This document shows positions 23,856 to 33,651 of a stretch of DNA of 64,000 nucleotides, in pieces. The stretch spans positions 2,418,001-2,482,000 of the forward strand of contig NZ_CP030850.1 in the NCBI RefSeq assembly GCF_003325355.1, given 5' to 3'. Numbering within the stretch: position 1 is the first letter of the stretch; each line of letters opens with the position of its first letter. A model generated the notes under the pieces. It was not told where the DNA came from, searched no databases, and was given only the letters and a program-made list of their open reading frames with translations. The position numbers were made by a program, and so were the translations under genes. The DNA is from Runella rosea. Lineage in GTDB: Bacteria; Bacteroidota; Bacteroidia; Cytophagales; Spirosomataceae.

Positions 23856-25397
23856 ATGCTTTCAAAAACGTTCGGCAGTGCAGTGTATGGCGTCAATGCC
23901 ACCATCATTACCATTGAAGTAACAGTAGGTCAGGGAATGCGTTTTTTTATGGTGGGATTGCCCGACAGTGCCGTAAAAGAAAGTGAGCAACGTGTGGAAG
24001 CGTCGCTGAAATACTTTAATTACCGTATGCCTCGCCAAAAAGTGGTCGTCAATCTGGCACCTGCTGATATCCGAAAAGAAGGTTCGGCATACGATCTGCC
24101 CATCGCCCTGTGTGTACTTCAAGCATCCGACCAATTGGTTGCCCAAAAGAACCTAGAAGACTATATCATCATGGGAGAACTTTCGCTGGATGGCAACCTC
24201 CGTCCCATCAAAGGGGTATTGCCCATTGCCATCGAAGCACGTAAATTAGGATATAAAGGATTCATTCTTCCCGCCGCCAACGCCCACGAGGCGGCGATTG
24301 TCAATAACCTAGACGTGATTCCCGTCGAAAACCTCAAAGACGCCATCGAATTTTTTGAAGGCACCAAAGACATCACGCCCATAACCATTGACACCCGGGA
24401 TATTTTCCTGAGCACCCTCAACGAATACGAAGCTGATTTTGAGCATGTTCAGGGGCAGGAGAATATCAAACGCGCACTCGAAATTTCGGCAGCGGGCGGG
24501 CACAATGCCATTATGATTGGCCCTCCGGGTTCGGGAAAAACCATGTTGGCGAAGCGAATCCCGTCCATTTTGCCGCCTTTGACGCTCCATGAAGCCCTTG
24601 AAACAACCAAAATTCATTCTGTAGCGGGGAAATTGGGCACAAAAGCCGCGCTTATTTCACGACGTCCATTTCGGGCACCCCACCATACCGTAAGCGACGC
24701 CGCTTTGGTGGGCGGCGGTTCATTTCCCCAACCTGGCGAAATCTCGCTGGCTCACAACGGGGTGTTGTTTCTGGATGAACTTCCCGAATTTAAACGTACA
24801 GTTTTGGAAGTGATGCGACAGCCGCTCGAAGAGCGCCGTGTTACCATTTCTCGCACCAAGTGGGCCATTGAGTTTCCCGCCAATTTTATGCTCATTGCCA
24901 GCATGAATCCTTGTCCGTGCGGCTATTATAACCACCCCGAAAAGGAATGTGTCTGCCCACCAGGGGCGGTGCAGCGCTATCTGAACAAAATCAGCGGCCC
25001 GCTCCTCGACCGCATTGATTTACACGTTGAAGTCACGCCCGTCTCGTTTGACCAAATTGCCTCTACCCGCAAATCCGAAAACAGCGCCGCCATCCGCGAG
25101 CGCGTCATCAAGGCCCGCCAAATTCAAACTGAGCGTTTTAAAGAAAATACGGGTATTTACTGCAACGCCATGATGCCATCGCAAATGGTAAAAGAAATCT
25201 GTGACATAAATCCTGCGGGCAAGGTCTTGCTCAAAACCGCCATGGAACGCCTTGGACTTTCGGCGCGGGCGTACGACCGTATCCTGAAAGTATCCCGCAC
25301 CATTGCCGACTTAGCAGCTAGCCCCGACATCAAAATTGAGCATTTGGCTGAAGCCATTCAGTACCGTAGTTTGGATAGAGAAAGTTGGGCGGGGTAG
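23856..25397 (+). CDS. yifB: YifB/ComM-family Mg-chelatase-like AAA ATPase
   Basis: The 513-residue protein has an N-terminal Lon-protease-like ChlI domain (about residues 20-170, with [20 protein letters not shown] and [15 protein letters not shown]). The Mg-chelatase AAA core follows with Walker A in [38 protein letters not shown], Walker [11 protein letters not shown], a zinc-type cluster [19 protein letters not shown], and the C-terminal helical domain with [19 protein letters not shown]. ComM is a hexameric branch-migration helicase that helps integrate transforming DNA. Length and order match the family. Confidence 0.93.
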   Translation: MLSKTFGSAVYGVNATIITIEVTVGQGMRFFMVGLPDSAVKESEQRVEASLKYFNYRMPRQKVVVNLAPADIRKEGSAYDLPIALCVLQASDQLVAQKNLEDYIIMGELSLDGNLRPIKGVLPIAIEARKLGYKGFILPAANAHEAAIVNNLDVIPVENLKDAIEFFEGTKDITPITIDTRDIFLSTLNEYEADFEHVQGQENIKRALEISAAGGHNAIMIGPPGSGKTMLAKRIPSILPPLTLHEALETTKIHSVAGKLGTKAALISRRPFRAPHHTVSDAALVGGGSFPQPGEISLAHNGVLFLDELPEFKRTVLEVMRQPLEERRVTISRTKWAIEFPANFMLIASMNPCPCGYYNHPEKECVCPPGAVQRYLNKISGPLLDRIDLHVEVTPVSFDQIASTRKSENSAAIRERVIKARQIQTERFKENTGIYCNAMMPSQMVKEICDINPAGKVLLKTAMERLGLSARAYDRILKVSRTIADLAASPDIKIEHLAEAIQYRSLDRESWAG

Positions 25398-25400
25398 AGC

Positions 25401-25408
25401 TATATTTG
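25401..25408 (+). promoter_or_regulatory. Candidate -7 box for the DUF262 gene
   Basis: TATATTTG fits TAnnTTTG and lies 25 bp before the ATG at 25434. A second match (TAAATTTG, 25419-25426) is too close to the start to be the main box. No clear -33 TTTG at the expected 19-21 bp. Confidence 0.35.
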
Positions 25409-25433
25409 TTTTAATGGTTAAATTTGCGCTACT

Positions 25434-27131
25434 ATGTCAAAAATATTCTTCGAACAATCAAGACCTACATTTTCGGAAATTATAGGTAACGGAAAAACCT
25501 TTGAAGTTCCTAATTATCAACGAAATTATAGTTGGCACTATGATGAGTGGGAGGATTTGTGGTTAGATATTGAAGAGCTCAACTCAGACGACAATCATTA
25601 CATGGGTTATGTTGTTCTTAAGCGTACGCCCAATCCTAAACATTATGAAATAATTGACGGACAACAACGAATTACGACGCTAAGTATTATTTGTCTGGCA
25701 TGTATCAGTCTGTTACAAGATTGGATAAACGACAATATTGAGGCTGAAGACAATCGAAAAAGATTAGAATTAATACGAACAGGTTATATTGGCTTTTTGG
25801 AAGGGCGTACGCTGGTTACTAAAGCAAAGCTTAGGTTGAATCGGATAAATGAATACTTTTTCAGAAGCTACTTAGTTCAGTTGCGTAAACCCAGCAATAT
25901 AAGCAGCGAAAAACCTTCCGTTCAAAAATTATACAAAGCTTTTACTTATTTTAAAAAAAAGGTAGAAGAAAAGTTTGAATCAAATAAATCTGGCGCGGCT
26001 TTGTTTGATTTTGTAGACGGTAATTTAGGCAGTAATTTATTCTTCACACTTATTGAAGTAGGTGATGATACAAATGCATACAAAATTTTTGAAACGCTTA
26101 ATGCACGAGGGGTAAAACTGTCGGCTTCTGACTTACTGAAAAATTATTTATTTTCTCTTATCTTATCTGATTCACCTGCATTGGTAGAAGATTTAGATAT
26201 GAAATGGGACGCCATAAACGACATCCTTGGGAATACAGAAGTTACCACCTATTTACGCCATTATTGGAATGCTCGCCAAAATAAAATTGAACGAAAATCC
26301 ACCTTATTTAAGGCGTTAAAAAGAAAGGTGGCCAAGCAGCAGGAAGCATTGGATTTATTAAACAGCTTGGAAGAAAATGTAAGTGTATATGCAGCGTTAA
26401 GCGATGAAAATAATGCATTGTGGTCGGATGATGAGAGAAAATCTATTAAAGAGCTGAATTTATTTGACGTAACTCAGTGCTACTCTTTATTGCTTGTCGC
26501 AAAAGAGAAGTTAGCACCTGGCGAATTTGTAAAGCTACTTAAGGATATAGTTGTTATAAGTTTCAGGTATAATATCATAGGCGGACAAAATCCCAATGAG
26601 TTGGAAAGGGTATATAACGACGCTGCCAACAAAGTGTTTAGAGGAGAACTAACAACCGCAAAGGCAATTTTTAAATTATTGGAAAGCGTATATATAGCTG
26701 ATACAAATTTCAAAAATGACTTTGCTACAAAATCAATTAATACAAATAAAGCAAATCAACTCGTTAAGTATATCCTCTCAAAACTTGAAAGGCAATACGG
26801 AGGAAACGAAATAGATTTAAACGATAAGTCGGCAACGATTGAACATATTCTACCCGAAAAGCCAACGGATGAGTGGGTTGAGGCGTTCCACAACACAGAT
26901 ACTTCCCAATATATCTACCGAATAGGAAATTTAACGCTATTAAAAACCAACACCAATAATACTGTTGGAAGAAAACTCTTTGCAGATAAATATTCGGAAT
27001 ACAAAAAAAGTGATTTTAAATTAACAAATTCACATCTTGAGTATGATAAATGGGATGCAAGTACAATAAGCAGCAGACAAAGAGACATGGCTACCAAAGC
27101 TATCTCCATTTGGAAAATAAATTATTTGTAA
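25434..27131 (+). CDS. DUF262/DUF1524 protein, GmrSD-like
   Basis: The 565-residue protein has an N-terminal DUF262 (ParB/Srx-like) domain with VPNYQRNYSW (25-34) and the nucleotide-binding DGQQR (75-79). The C-terminal DUF1524 region has an HNH-like catalytic motif, SATIEHILPEKP (E470-H471), and YRIGNLTLLKTNTNNTVG. This is the layout of single-chain GmrSD type IV restriction enzymes, which cut modified phage DNA; related proteins act in other defence systems. The gene is more AT-rich than its neighbours and its stop is only 3 bp from the convergent amine-oxidase stop, which suggests acquisition. The target modification is unknown. Confidence 0.82.
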   Translation: MSKIFFEQSRPTFSEIIGNGKTFEVPNYQRNYSWHYDEWEDLWLDIEELNSDDNHYMGYVVLKRTPNPKHYEIIDGQQRITTLSIICLACISLLQDWINDNIEAEDNRKRLELIRTGYIGFLEGRTLVTKAKLRLNRINEYFFRSYLVQLRKPSNISSEKPSVQKLYKAFTYFKKKVEEKFESNKSGAALFDFVDGNLGSNLFFTLIEVGDDTNAYKIFETLNARGVKLSASDLLKNYLFSLILSDSPALVEDLDMKWDAINDILGNTEVTTYLRHYWNARQNKIERKSTLFKALKRKVAKQQEALDLLNSLEENVSVYAALSDENNALWSDDERKSIKELNLFDVTQCYSLLLVAKEKLAPGEFVKLLKDIVVISFRYNIIGGQNPNELERVYNDAANKVFRGELTTAKAIFKLLESVYIADTNFKNDFATKSINTNKANQLVKYILSKLERQYGGNEIDLNDKSATIEHILPEKPTDEWVEAFHNTDTSQYIYRIGNLTLLKTNTNNTVGRKLFADKYSEYKKSDFKLTNSHLEYDKWDASTISSRQRDMATKAISIWKINYL

Positions 27132-27134
27132 CCT

Positions 27135-28505
27135 CTACGTCACATCCCTATACAACTCCTCCACAACCCTACGGCCCGATTCAATCGCGCCGTGAACGGT
27201 GCCGCTGTGGCCGCCGTAGTGCGTAGCTTCCCCCGCAAAATAAACTTTGCGCTGCACGGGCAATGACAGCGTTTGGCGGGTTAGGAGTCCGCCGCCACCC
27301 ACGATGGGATACGAATACGCGCCCTTAATAAACGGGGCTTTACCCCAATCCATGAGACGGGCATTCGTAAGGGCACTAGAAGCAACACCTTTTCCATAAA
27401 TCACATCCAAATCTTTGATGATACTTTGAATCGCCGCCGCGCTCGATTGCGCACTGAGGGTTTCGGCTTTTTCACCCATTGTCAAGCCCGTCAAAACAAA
27501 GGATTTTGTGCTGCGCCCGTTTGAACTTACCCGATATTCGGGCACTGCGCCTGAAGTATACACTGAATCCGTGGCGGCATCCCAAAAACGTTGATTAAAC
27601 TCCAATATTACTTTAATTCCCGCCCCCATACCAATACTCCTAATGGAAGCAAGCTTAGATTCTGGAAGCGCTGGTACAAACTGTAAATCAGTGCTTTGTA
27701 GCACAGCAAGCGGTACCGTTATAATCACTTTGTCTACATAACGCCGCTGGGCTTGGGCATCTTCCAACATGATGCGTTCGTTGGTATAATCAATGCGCTT
27801 GATTTGCGTATTAAGTACAACTCTTGGCAGTATGTTTTTGAATTTTTCTTCTAAAACCGCAGTTAACGAACGATTTGCAAGAAAAAACTCTCCCTCTCCA
27901 GCAGACCAAGCTTGACGCTCCTCCGTTGTACCCAAAACACTCAGGCGATTGGCCGAAGTGCCGTGGGCATTGGCCACCAAGGCATCGGCAATGTGCCGCA
28001 CCCCTGCCGCCAATTTGGCCGATTCCATGTATTGAAGCAAAGTAGTGTCGGCCCCCGCATAATTCATTGCCTGTTGAGTCAAAGACAACGCCGCTTTAAA
28101 ATCAGCGTTATTGCCCCATTGGGTTTCGGAAAGAATCTGATTACCAATTTGATAGAAATCTGTCGAGGTATTCGGCACAAAAGACGCCCCCGATTCTTTG
28201 ACCCAATCGTACCAGAGCGAGCGGTTTCCCTGAATTTTTTCGGCTCCCAGTTCAATATCGAAATCTGTAAAACCTTTCAACGAACGAATTCGTCCGCCAA
28301 TTTGGTCGGCCGCTTCATAAATGGTATAATTTGCTTTCTTTTCTGCCAACAAAAAGCCAGCATACAGCCCCGCCGCCCCCGCTCCAATAATGGCAATCTG
28401 TCCTTTATACTCTCGCTCCGCATAGGGATCTTCTTCTTTACAACTGCCAAAGGCAATGGCTCCAGTGGTAAGGACGGTATTTTTGATAAAATCGCGACGT
28501 TGCAT
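27135..28505 (-). CDS. Flavin-dependent amine oxidase with Tat-type lipoprotein signal
   Basis: The 456-residue protein starts MQRRDFIKNTVLTTGAIAFG and then SC, a twin-arginine-like motif followed by a possible lipobox Cys, so export of the folded, FAD-loaded protein is likely. IAIIGAGAAGLYAGFLLAEK is the GxGxxG dinucleotide fold, then GGRIRSLKGF. The C-terminal VYFAGEATHYGGHSGTVHGAIESGRR is the amine oxidase/FAD contact block. The family oxidises amines or amino acids with H2O2 release; the substrate is unknown. A tatA gene lies at 60 kb in the same window. Confidence 0.85.
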   Translation of the reverse strand: MQRRDFIKNTVLTTGAIAFGSCKEEDPYAEREYKGQIAIIGAGAAGLYAGFLLAEKKANYTIYEAADQIGGRIRSLKGFTDFDIELGAEKIQGNRSLWYDWVKESGASFVPNTSTDFYQIGNQILSETQWGNNADFKAALSLTQQAMNYAGADTTLLQYMESAKLAAGVRHIADALVANAHGTSANRLSVLGTTEERQAWSAGEGEFFLANRSLTAVLEEKFKNILPRVVLNTQIKRIDYTNERIMLEDAQAQRRYVDKVIITVPLAVLQSTDLQFVPALPESKLASIRSIGMGAGIKVILEFNQRFWDAATDSVYTSGAVPEYRVSSNGRSTKSFVLTGLTMGEKAETLSAQSSAAAIQSIIKDLDVIYGKGVASSALTNARLMDWGKAPFIKGAYSYPIVGGGGLLTRQTLSLPVQRKVYFAGEATHYGGHSGTVHGAIESGRRVVEELYRDVT

Positions 28506-28583
28506 AGTGGTGAGTTAATGGGGATTCTAGGGTGCTTTTGCTTGCGTTTAAAAGCTCCCGTTCTCTATTTTTCAATTACACAT

Positions 28584-29072
28584 TTAGTCAAAAACGCTTA
28601 CTTGGCTGTCATCTGTACATTCGTTAAGCAATTCTTGGTTGGTTTTATGTAAAACAGGGTGCAAAAAATCAGGGGCGATTTCGGCCAAAGGCACCAATGT
28701 AAAACGACGTTGGTGCAATCTGGGATGAGGTAAATGCAGATTTTCTGTATCCAAAATCTGGTCAGAATAATACAGCATATCAATGTCAATCACTCTTGCC
28801 CCCCACCGTAAACGCCGTTCGCGCCCCAGCTGTTTTTCAATTTCAAGCGTTTGACTCAGCAATTCTTCAGGCGTCAAAATCGTTTCAATGCTAATCACCT
28901 GATTCAAAAAAGCGGGTTGGTCGGTCACTCCCCAAGGAGCCGTTTCATACAAATGCGACTGCAACATAACGGGCGCAATGCGTTCCGAAATCAAGTCCGT
29001 TGCTTTTGCCAAAGTGGCTTCCCGCTCGCCTAAATTTGCACCTAACAATAAAAAAACTGATTGTTGATTCAT
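28584..29072 (-). CDS. folK: 2-amino-4-hydroxy-6-hydroxymethyldihydropteridine pyrophosphokinase
   Basis: The 162-residue enzyme transfers pyrophosphate from ATP to the pterin in folate synthesis. HPPK blocks are VFLLLGANLGEREATL, LYETAPWGVTDQPAFLNQV, ERRLRWGARVIDIDMLYY (catalytic Arg and Asp pair) and LHLPHPRLHQRRFTLVPLAEIAP. The ATG at 29072 starts 4 residues before the first strand; the frame reaches 29093 but that extension is unnecessary. It is on the minus strand 78 bp upstream of the amine oxidase gene and divergent from the esterase gene. Confidence 0.92.
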   Translation of the reverse strand: MNQQSVFLLLGANLGEREATLAKATDLISERIAPVMLQSHLYETAPWGVTDQPAFLNQVISIETILTPEELLSQTLEIEKQLGRERRLRWGARVIDIDMLYYSDQILDTENLHLPHPRLHQRRFTLVPLAEIAPDFLHPVLHKTNQELLNECTDDSQVSVFD

Positions 29073-29155
29073 GCCGTAAAGGTAGGAAAACAAAAATAAT
29101 GAAAAGAAACGGCCGCCTTTTGTCTTTCAATAAAAATTGCTAACGCTTCACACAC

Positions 29156-30061
29156 ATGAATATTATTACTAAGATAAACGTAACGGTCTTTGGCATTTTA
29201 TCGGCGCTATCCTGCCTTGCACAGCAAGAAATCGCACTTTACTCAAGCACAGTCCCCAACGCAAAAGACGTTGTAAATGAAGAAGTAAAAACGGCTTCAA
29301 ACGTCGTTTCAAAAGTATCACAACCTACCCTCACGGTATTTTTACCTCCAAAAGAAAAAGCCACGGGCGCATCTGTAATCATCTGCCCAGGAGGCGGTTA
29401 CGGTGTTTTGGTCATCAAAAGAGAAGGCTACGATGTAGCCGAGGCTTTTACCAAGCAGGGCATCGCGGCATTTGTGTTAAAATACCGACTACCCAGCGAC
29501 AAGACCATGATTGACCCTTCCATTGGGCCATTGCAAGATGCCCAGCAGGCCATAAAAACCATTCGCCAACGCGCCGCTGAATGGAACGTCGACCCCAAGA
29601 AAATCGGCATCATGGGCTTTTCAGCAGGCGGACATTTGGCCGCCACGGCAGGTACGCATTTTGAAAAACCCGTCCTTCCCACGACCGAAGGCATCAGCGT
29701 TCGACCCGATTTTATGATTTTGGTGTACCCAGTCATAAGTTTCATGGAAGGTATCGGCCACAAAGGTTCGGGGGCCAATCTTCTGGGCAAAAATGCTTCT
29801 TCCGAGCAAATCAAGCTTTTTTCAAACGAACTTCAGGTAACTTCTTCAACGCCACCAGCTTTCATCACCCACGCAAGCGACGATACCGTGGTGCCCGTTT
29901 CCAACAGTCTGCTATTTTACGAAGCCCTCCAACGAAACGCGGTTTCGAGCGAACTACACATTTATTCAAAAGGGGAACATGGCTACTTAAAAGTTCCTGC
30001 TTTTGACGAGTGGTTTGGCCGTTGTCTGCATTGGATGACCACGGCGGGTTTTGTAAAGTAG
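29156..30061 (+). CDS. Secreted alpha/beta-hydrolase (esterase, BD-FAE-like)
   Basis: The 301-residue protein has a signal peptide (about residues 1-22, ending LAQQE). The fold is clear: VIICPGGGYGVLVIKREGYDVAEAF gives the oxyanion GGGY, GIMGFSAGGHLAA the nucleophile elbow (G-F-S-A-G), ITHASDDTVVPVSNSLLFYEAL the acid Asp, and YSKGEHGYL the catalytic His. It resembles acetyl-xylan/feruloyl esterase-type hydrolases that deacylate plant polysaccharides. No carbohydrate-utilisation genes lie next to it, so the substrate is uncertain. Confidence 0.88.
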   Translation: MNIITKINVTVFGILSALSCLAQQEIALYSSTVPNAKDVVNEEVKTASNVVSKVSQPTLTVFLPPKEKATGASVIICPGGGYGVLVIKREGYDVAEAFTKQGIAAFVLKYRLPSDKTMIDPSIGPLQDAQQAIKTIRQRAAEWNVDPKKIGIMGFSAGGHLAATAGTHFEKPVLPTTEGISVRPDFMILVYPVISFMEGIGHKGSGANLLGKNASSEQIKLFSNELQVTSSTPPAFITHASDDTVVPVSNSLLFYEALQRNAVSSELHIYSKGEHGYLKVPAFDEWFGRCLHWMTTAGFVK

Positions 30062-30164
30062 GAGGTATGAGGCTGGAAATAGGAGATAGGAAGTAAGAAA
30101 TATGAATCCATTCTTACACTCTGCCTCTTATTTCCTACTTCTGACCTCCTACTTCTTATTTCAT
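30061..30164. repeat. Purine/pyrimidine-strand imperfect inverted repeat
   Basis: A purine-rich left arm (30061-30105, AGGAGGTATGAGGCTGG and following) is roughly complementary to a pyrimidine-rich right arm (30125-30164). It resembles a common class of intergenic repeat in this group. It lies between the esterase and the ECF sigma gene and may end the esterase transcript. Confidence 0.5.
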
Positions 30165-30231
30165 CTTTCTTCCCTCCCCTTTCCAACCTTTTCCTTCCGT
30201 TGGCTGCTCTTTGTGATTGAAAGCCAAATTC

Positions 30232-30750
30232 ATGACCGAAAAAGAACTGATTCAACGCTGTCTTTCCGACGACCGTGCCGCCCAACGTCTTTTGTACGAC
30301 CGTTATAAATCGGCCATGTACACGTTGGCCTACCGCATCACGGGCGATTTTGACGACGCCAACAGTGCCTTGCAGGACACGTTTTTGTCGGTGTTTCGCA
30401 ACTTGGCCCAATATCGCGGCGAGGCTACGCTAGGCGCTTGGATTAAGTCGATTTTGGTTCGAAAAGCGTATCACAATGCCCAAATAAAACGACAATATAT
30501 TTTGATGGATGAAATCCCGACCGACACCACAACCGTCGACTGGGGAAACGACTCTATTGAGGCCGCGCATTTGGAAAAAGCCATTTTAAGCCTACCCGAA
30601 GGCACGAGAACCGTATTTGTATTGACCGAAATCGAAGGCTATACGCACCGCGAAGTAGCCGAAATGCTCGGTGTGTCGGAGGGAACCTCTAAGTCGCAAT
30701 TGTTTTACGCAAAAAAACGACTGAGAGAAATGTTGAAGAACACACCGTAG
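30232..30750 (+). CDS. ECF RNA polymerase sigma factor
   Basis: The 172-residue protein has sigma region 2 (RLLYDRYKSAMYTLAYRITGDFDDANSALQDTFLSVF) and region 4 (LPEGTRTVFVLTEIEGYTHREVAEMLGVSEGTSKSQLFYAKKRLR). It directs RNA polymerase to a small regulon, probably envelope-related given the genes downstream. The ATG at 30232 is preferred to the TTG at 30217, as it sits just before the first helix. The anti-sigma-like gene follows 74 bp later, the usual arrangement. Confidence 0.92.
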   Translation: MTEKELIQRCLSDDRAAQRLLYDRYKSAMYTLAYRITGDFDDANSALQDTFLSVFRNLAQYRGEATLGAWIKSILVRKAYHNAQIKRQYILMDEIPTDTTTVDWGNDSIEAAHLEKAILSLPEGTRTVFVLTEIEGYTHREVAEMLGVSEGTSKSQLFYAKKRLREMLKNTP

Positions 30751-30824
30751 GGGCAGGGCTTGCCTCTGCCCGAAAAGGGGTTTGGGATTCTCAAATCCCA
30801 AACCATAAACAAACAAAACACAGG

Positions 30825-31388
30825 ATGGAAAATTCATTGAAAGATACACTTCCGCAGTATTCCCCGCCCGAATCGGTCTGGGAAAATATTGAGCAGGCTC
30901 TCAATGAAGCGCCTTTGCAGGAAGCACTGGGCAAGCTACCAACCTACGAACCGCCCGTTCAGGCTTGGGTTGAGATTGCCGCCCAACTGCCAAACTCGCA
31001 AAGAACGTGGTGGCGATATGCGGCCGCCGCCGCCGTCGTGTTGGCGGTGGGAATTGGCGGGTATGTAGCCCTGCAACGAAACGCCGAAAAGGCAGCTATT
31101 TCGTATTCACAGGAAAAAATAAATCCCAAAACAATGGTCGCACCAGACGAGACTATTGACCAACAATACGCTCAATTACAGGCACTTTGCAAAGACAAAG
31201 TAACGGTTTGTGAAAAGCCCGAGTTTAAACATCTCAAACAAGAACTCGATAATCTCACGGCGGCAAGCAACCAACTCAAAGATGCGCTCGGCTCGTACAA
31301 TACCGATGCGGCTTTGTCGGCTCAACTATCTGAAATTGAGCAGGAACGCGCCGATATTCTTCGAAAACTTAATGAAAGAATCTTGTAA
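30825..31388 (+). CDS. Single-span membrane protein, likely anti-sigma factor
   Basis: The 187-residue protein has a cytoplasmic N-terminus with two similar Pro-rich segments (LPQYSPPESVWENIEQALNE and LPTYEPPVQAWVEIAAQLPN), then one transmembrane helix (about residues 64-84, YAAAAAVVLAVGIGGYVALQ). The C-terminal part is predicted periplasmic with a coiled coil (LKQELDNLTAASNQLKDAL). Position after an ECF sigma gene and this topology fit an anti-sigma factor, but no zinc-binding HxxxCxxC motif is present. The role is inferred from context. Confidence 0.65.
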   Translation: MENSLKDTLPQYSPPESVWENIEQALNEAPLQEALGKLPTYEPPVQAWVEIAAQLPNSQRTWWRYAAAAAVVLAVGIGGYVALQRNAEKAAISYSQEKINPKTMVAPDETIDQQYAQLQALCKDKVTVCEKPEFKHLKQELDNLTAASNQLKDALGSYNTDAALSAQLSEIEQERADILRKLNERIL

Positions 31389-31438
31389 ACACATAGGTCT
31401 CATGGACCAAGATAGAAAAGCATAATCGTTAACAGCAC

Positions 31439-32170
31439 ATGAAATTCAAGCAATTATTATTTTCACTTATTCTTCTTTACGCGCTTCTTGCTCCTGGCTC
31501 CTCGCTTCTTGCGCAAACCCTGCAAGTAGTGACCAAAACGGTCGAGAAAACATTTGCGGCCGACCGATACCCCAAAGTTAGGGTGTGGGGCGAGCGCAGC
31601 GACATTGAAATAACGCCCTGGAACCGAAATGAAATCAAAGCCATCGTTGAACTGACGGCCAAACATCCCGACCGACACACTGCCGAAAAAGACCTCGAAA
31701 CCCTACATTACACCGCCGATAATTCAGGCAGAACGGTGAGCCTGCACAATTTTGTGGTATTGACCAAAAATGGAGCCAAGCCCCAATCCAACCTCAAAGC
31801 ACGCTTTACACTGTTTGTGCCGGCAAATTGTGCGGTCGAAATTCAAAACAGTTTCGGCAAAACAACCGTCAAAGGACTCCAAACGGTGATGCAGCTACAA
31901 ACGGAATTTTGTACGATCGAACTAAGCGATTTACGCGGAAACATCACCGCTCGCACGCAATTCGGCGCTTTGAAAGCCGACAACCTCAGCGGAACCCTCA
32001 GCGTAGTAGCGGAGCGCACCGACCTCCTGCTCCAACAAATCAAGGGCGAATGCCGCGTAAGGGCGCAACACGGAAGCCTTGACATTCAGACCGATAAGTC
32101 GCAGGTTAAACTAGATGTAGAAACCAAAAACACTGAACTCCGCAACGGTACCACCGTGGCCAAGCATTAA
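31439..32170 (+). CDS. DUF4097-like secreted beta-strand-repeat protein
   Basis: The 243-residue protein has a signal peptide (about residues 1-25, ending SLLAQ). The mature part is a run of short beta strands typical of the DUF4097/LiaF-type right-handed fold: VRVWGERSDIEITPW, FTLFVPANCAVEIQNSFGKTTV, CTIELSDLRGNITARTQFGALKADNLSGTL. It follows the sigma and anti-sigma genes with short gaps and is probably in the same operon. Such proteins are thought to be envelope-stress or adhesin-like; the function is not established. Confidence 0.7.
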   Translation: MKFKQLLFSLILLYALLAPGSSLLAQTLQVVTKTVEKTFAADRYPKVRVWGERSDIEITPWNRNEIKAIVELTAKHPDRHTAEKDLETLHYTADNSGRTVSLHNFVVLTKNGAKPQSNLKARFTLFVPANCAVEIQNSFGKTTVKGLQTVMQLQTEFCTIELSDLRGNITARTQFGALKADNLSGTLSVVAERTDLLLQQIKGECRVRAQHGSLDIQTDKSQVKLDVETKNTELRNGTTVAKH

Positions 32171-32190
32171 CACATTACCAGCTAACAACC

Positions 32191-33639
32191 ATGAAAAAGT
32201 TAATTCATTTTCTATTTTTTATCATTCCGACGATAGGAGGAATCTCATCCACATTCGCCCAAGTCGACTCCATCCGCATCACCCATACGCAGGAAACCGG
32301 CACGCTTGAAAAACAGCGATTTATTGACCAGTATGACTATGTCTTTATGACCAAAGAGCCGACGAAGTGGATGCTGAAAGGCTATGGGAATATAAATAAT
32401 TTACTCGGTTCTAATATTTTCCAAAAAGGGTATGTAAAAAGAACTGTTGATTTTAGATTGGGCGTAGAACGAAAGTTAAGCCCTTCATTTTCAATAGAAA
32501 TAGACGTAGCGCGTGTTTCTAAGGTTCCTCTTACAGAAGCTGGCCTTATTGATTATTCGTATTACTATACATCAAGTGGTAATAGATGCTGGGCTACATC
32601 CGCCGAACTGAGGTGGTACTATGACATGGCAAAGCGTATTCGAAAGGGAAAAAGCAGTAACAATTTTTCGGGAAATTATTTATCGCTCAGGTATGAAAGA
32701 TTATGGCAAAATGAAAATTCAGTGGCTACAGGGCTTTCTGGTACAAATGGAAAATGGAATACCGACTATTTCGGCAGTTATTACCATTCTCAACTCAGCT
32801 TGAACTATGGAATCCAGCGACGCTTTTTCAGATACGGTCTCATTGATTTTTCAATCGCATTAAACCGCAACACGAATCAGCAAATCCACCGGAAACTTAC
32901 TTTCTTAGACGGCGACAATTCAATCAAGCAACCAGTAGACTGGAGTAATATTCAAGAAAGTATTACTTCAACTCCTCAACACAATTGGCTCATCACGACC
33001 AATTTCAAAGTAGGTGTGGCTTTGGCCGACTTCAAAAAATCGTCTAACATTCCGGCTTGTGATGTGTTTCAATGCTTTGAAAATGAAAACAACTTATGGA
33101 AAATCAGTTGGCCTCGGATTAGCCTCAGCACCTCTTTGCAGGCGCTTAACGGCAGTGTTGGATATGAGCAAAAAATTGCCAAATCTGCGTTTTCAGTCAA
33201 TACCTATCTGAATTTATTTACTTTAAACAATCTTCAAAAAAACACGCAACAATATGACCCTGATACAGAAACTTATTTCACAGGTAATAGCCAAAGTCTA
33301 AGTCTTGGCGCACAGTTACATATTCAGCCACGCTGGTATTTTTTGATGAATCGTCAGGTCCGAGCGGGAAAATCAGGCAATAATTTATCAGGTCTTTATG
33401 CCGGAGTGAATAATGTTTTTTTTGGATCATACGGGTTCTTAGAAAACGACCGATATAAACTTGCTTTCGACCTTACTCCGATGTTTGTAAATACAGGCTT
33501 GTTGATGGGCTATCAACGGAAATTATTTAAGAATGGATTCATTGACTTAAATATAACGAAAGGATTGTTAGATAGAGAACCTTATTTATTAGGCCCAAAC
33601 AACTTCATTTTTGACTTTAAACTCGGCTTTGCCCTCTAA
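32191..33639 (+). CDS. Unknown envelope protein, paralog 1
   Basis: I do not recognise a named family. The 482-residue protein has a signal peptide (about residues 1-23) and alternating hydrophobic strands suggestive of an outer-membrane barrel. The first mature 37 residues (ITHTQETGTLEKQRFIDQYD and on to KWMLKGY) are almost identical to those of the next gene. The rest has two similar halves, each with a [KR]GKSxNNxSGxY motif (RKGKSSNNFSGNY; RAGKSGNNLSGLY) followed by a QR[KR]xFxxGxID strand. It ends FKLGFAL, as does its paralog. It closes the ECF-sigma operon together with its paralog. Confidence 0.75.
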   Translation: MKKLIHFLFFIIPTIGGISSTFAQVDSIRITHTQETGTLEKQRFIDQYDYVFMTKEPTKWMLKGYGNINNLLGSNIFQKGYVKRTVDFRLGVERKLSPSFSIEIDVARVSKVPLTEAGLIDYSYYYTSSGNRCWATSAELRWYYDMAKRIRKGKSSNNFSGNYLSLRYERLWQNENSVATGLSGTNGKWNTDYFGSYYHSQLSLNYGIQRRFFRYGLIDFSIALNRNTNQQIHRKLTFLDGDNSIKQPVDWSNIQESITSTPQHNWLITTNFKVGVALADFKKSSNIPACDVFQCFENENNLWKISWPRISLSTSLQALNGSVGYEQKIAKSAFSVNTYLNLFTLNNLQKNTQQYDPDTETYFTGNSQSLSLGAQLHIQPRWYFLMNRQVRAGKSGNNLSGLYAGVNNVFFGSYGFLENDRYKLAFDLTPMFVNTGLLMGYQRKLFKNGFIDLNITKGLLDREPYLLGPNNFIFDFKLGFAL

Positions 33640-33651
33640 ACCTCAACAGCC

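Noticed and set aside
27912-28652. A 246-residue plus-strand frame opposite the amine oxidase and folK
   Set aside because: It is antisense to two clearly conserved genes, crosses the gap between them, and shows no family motif.
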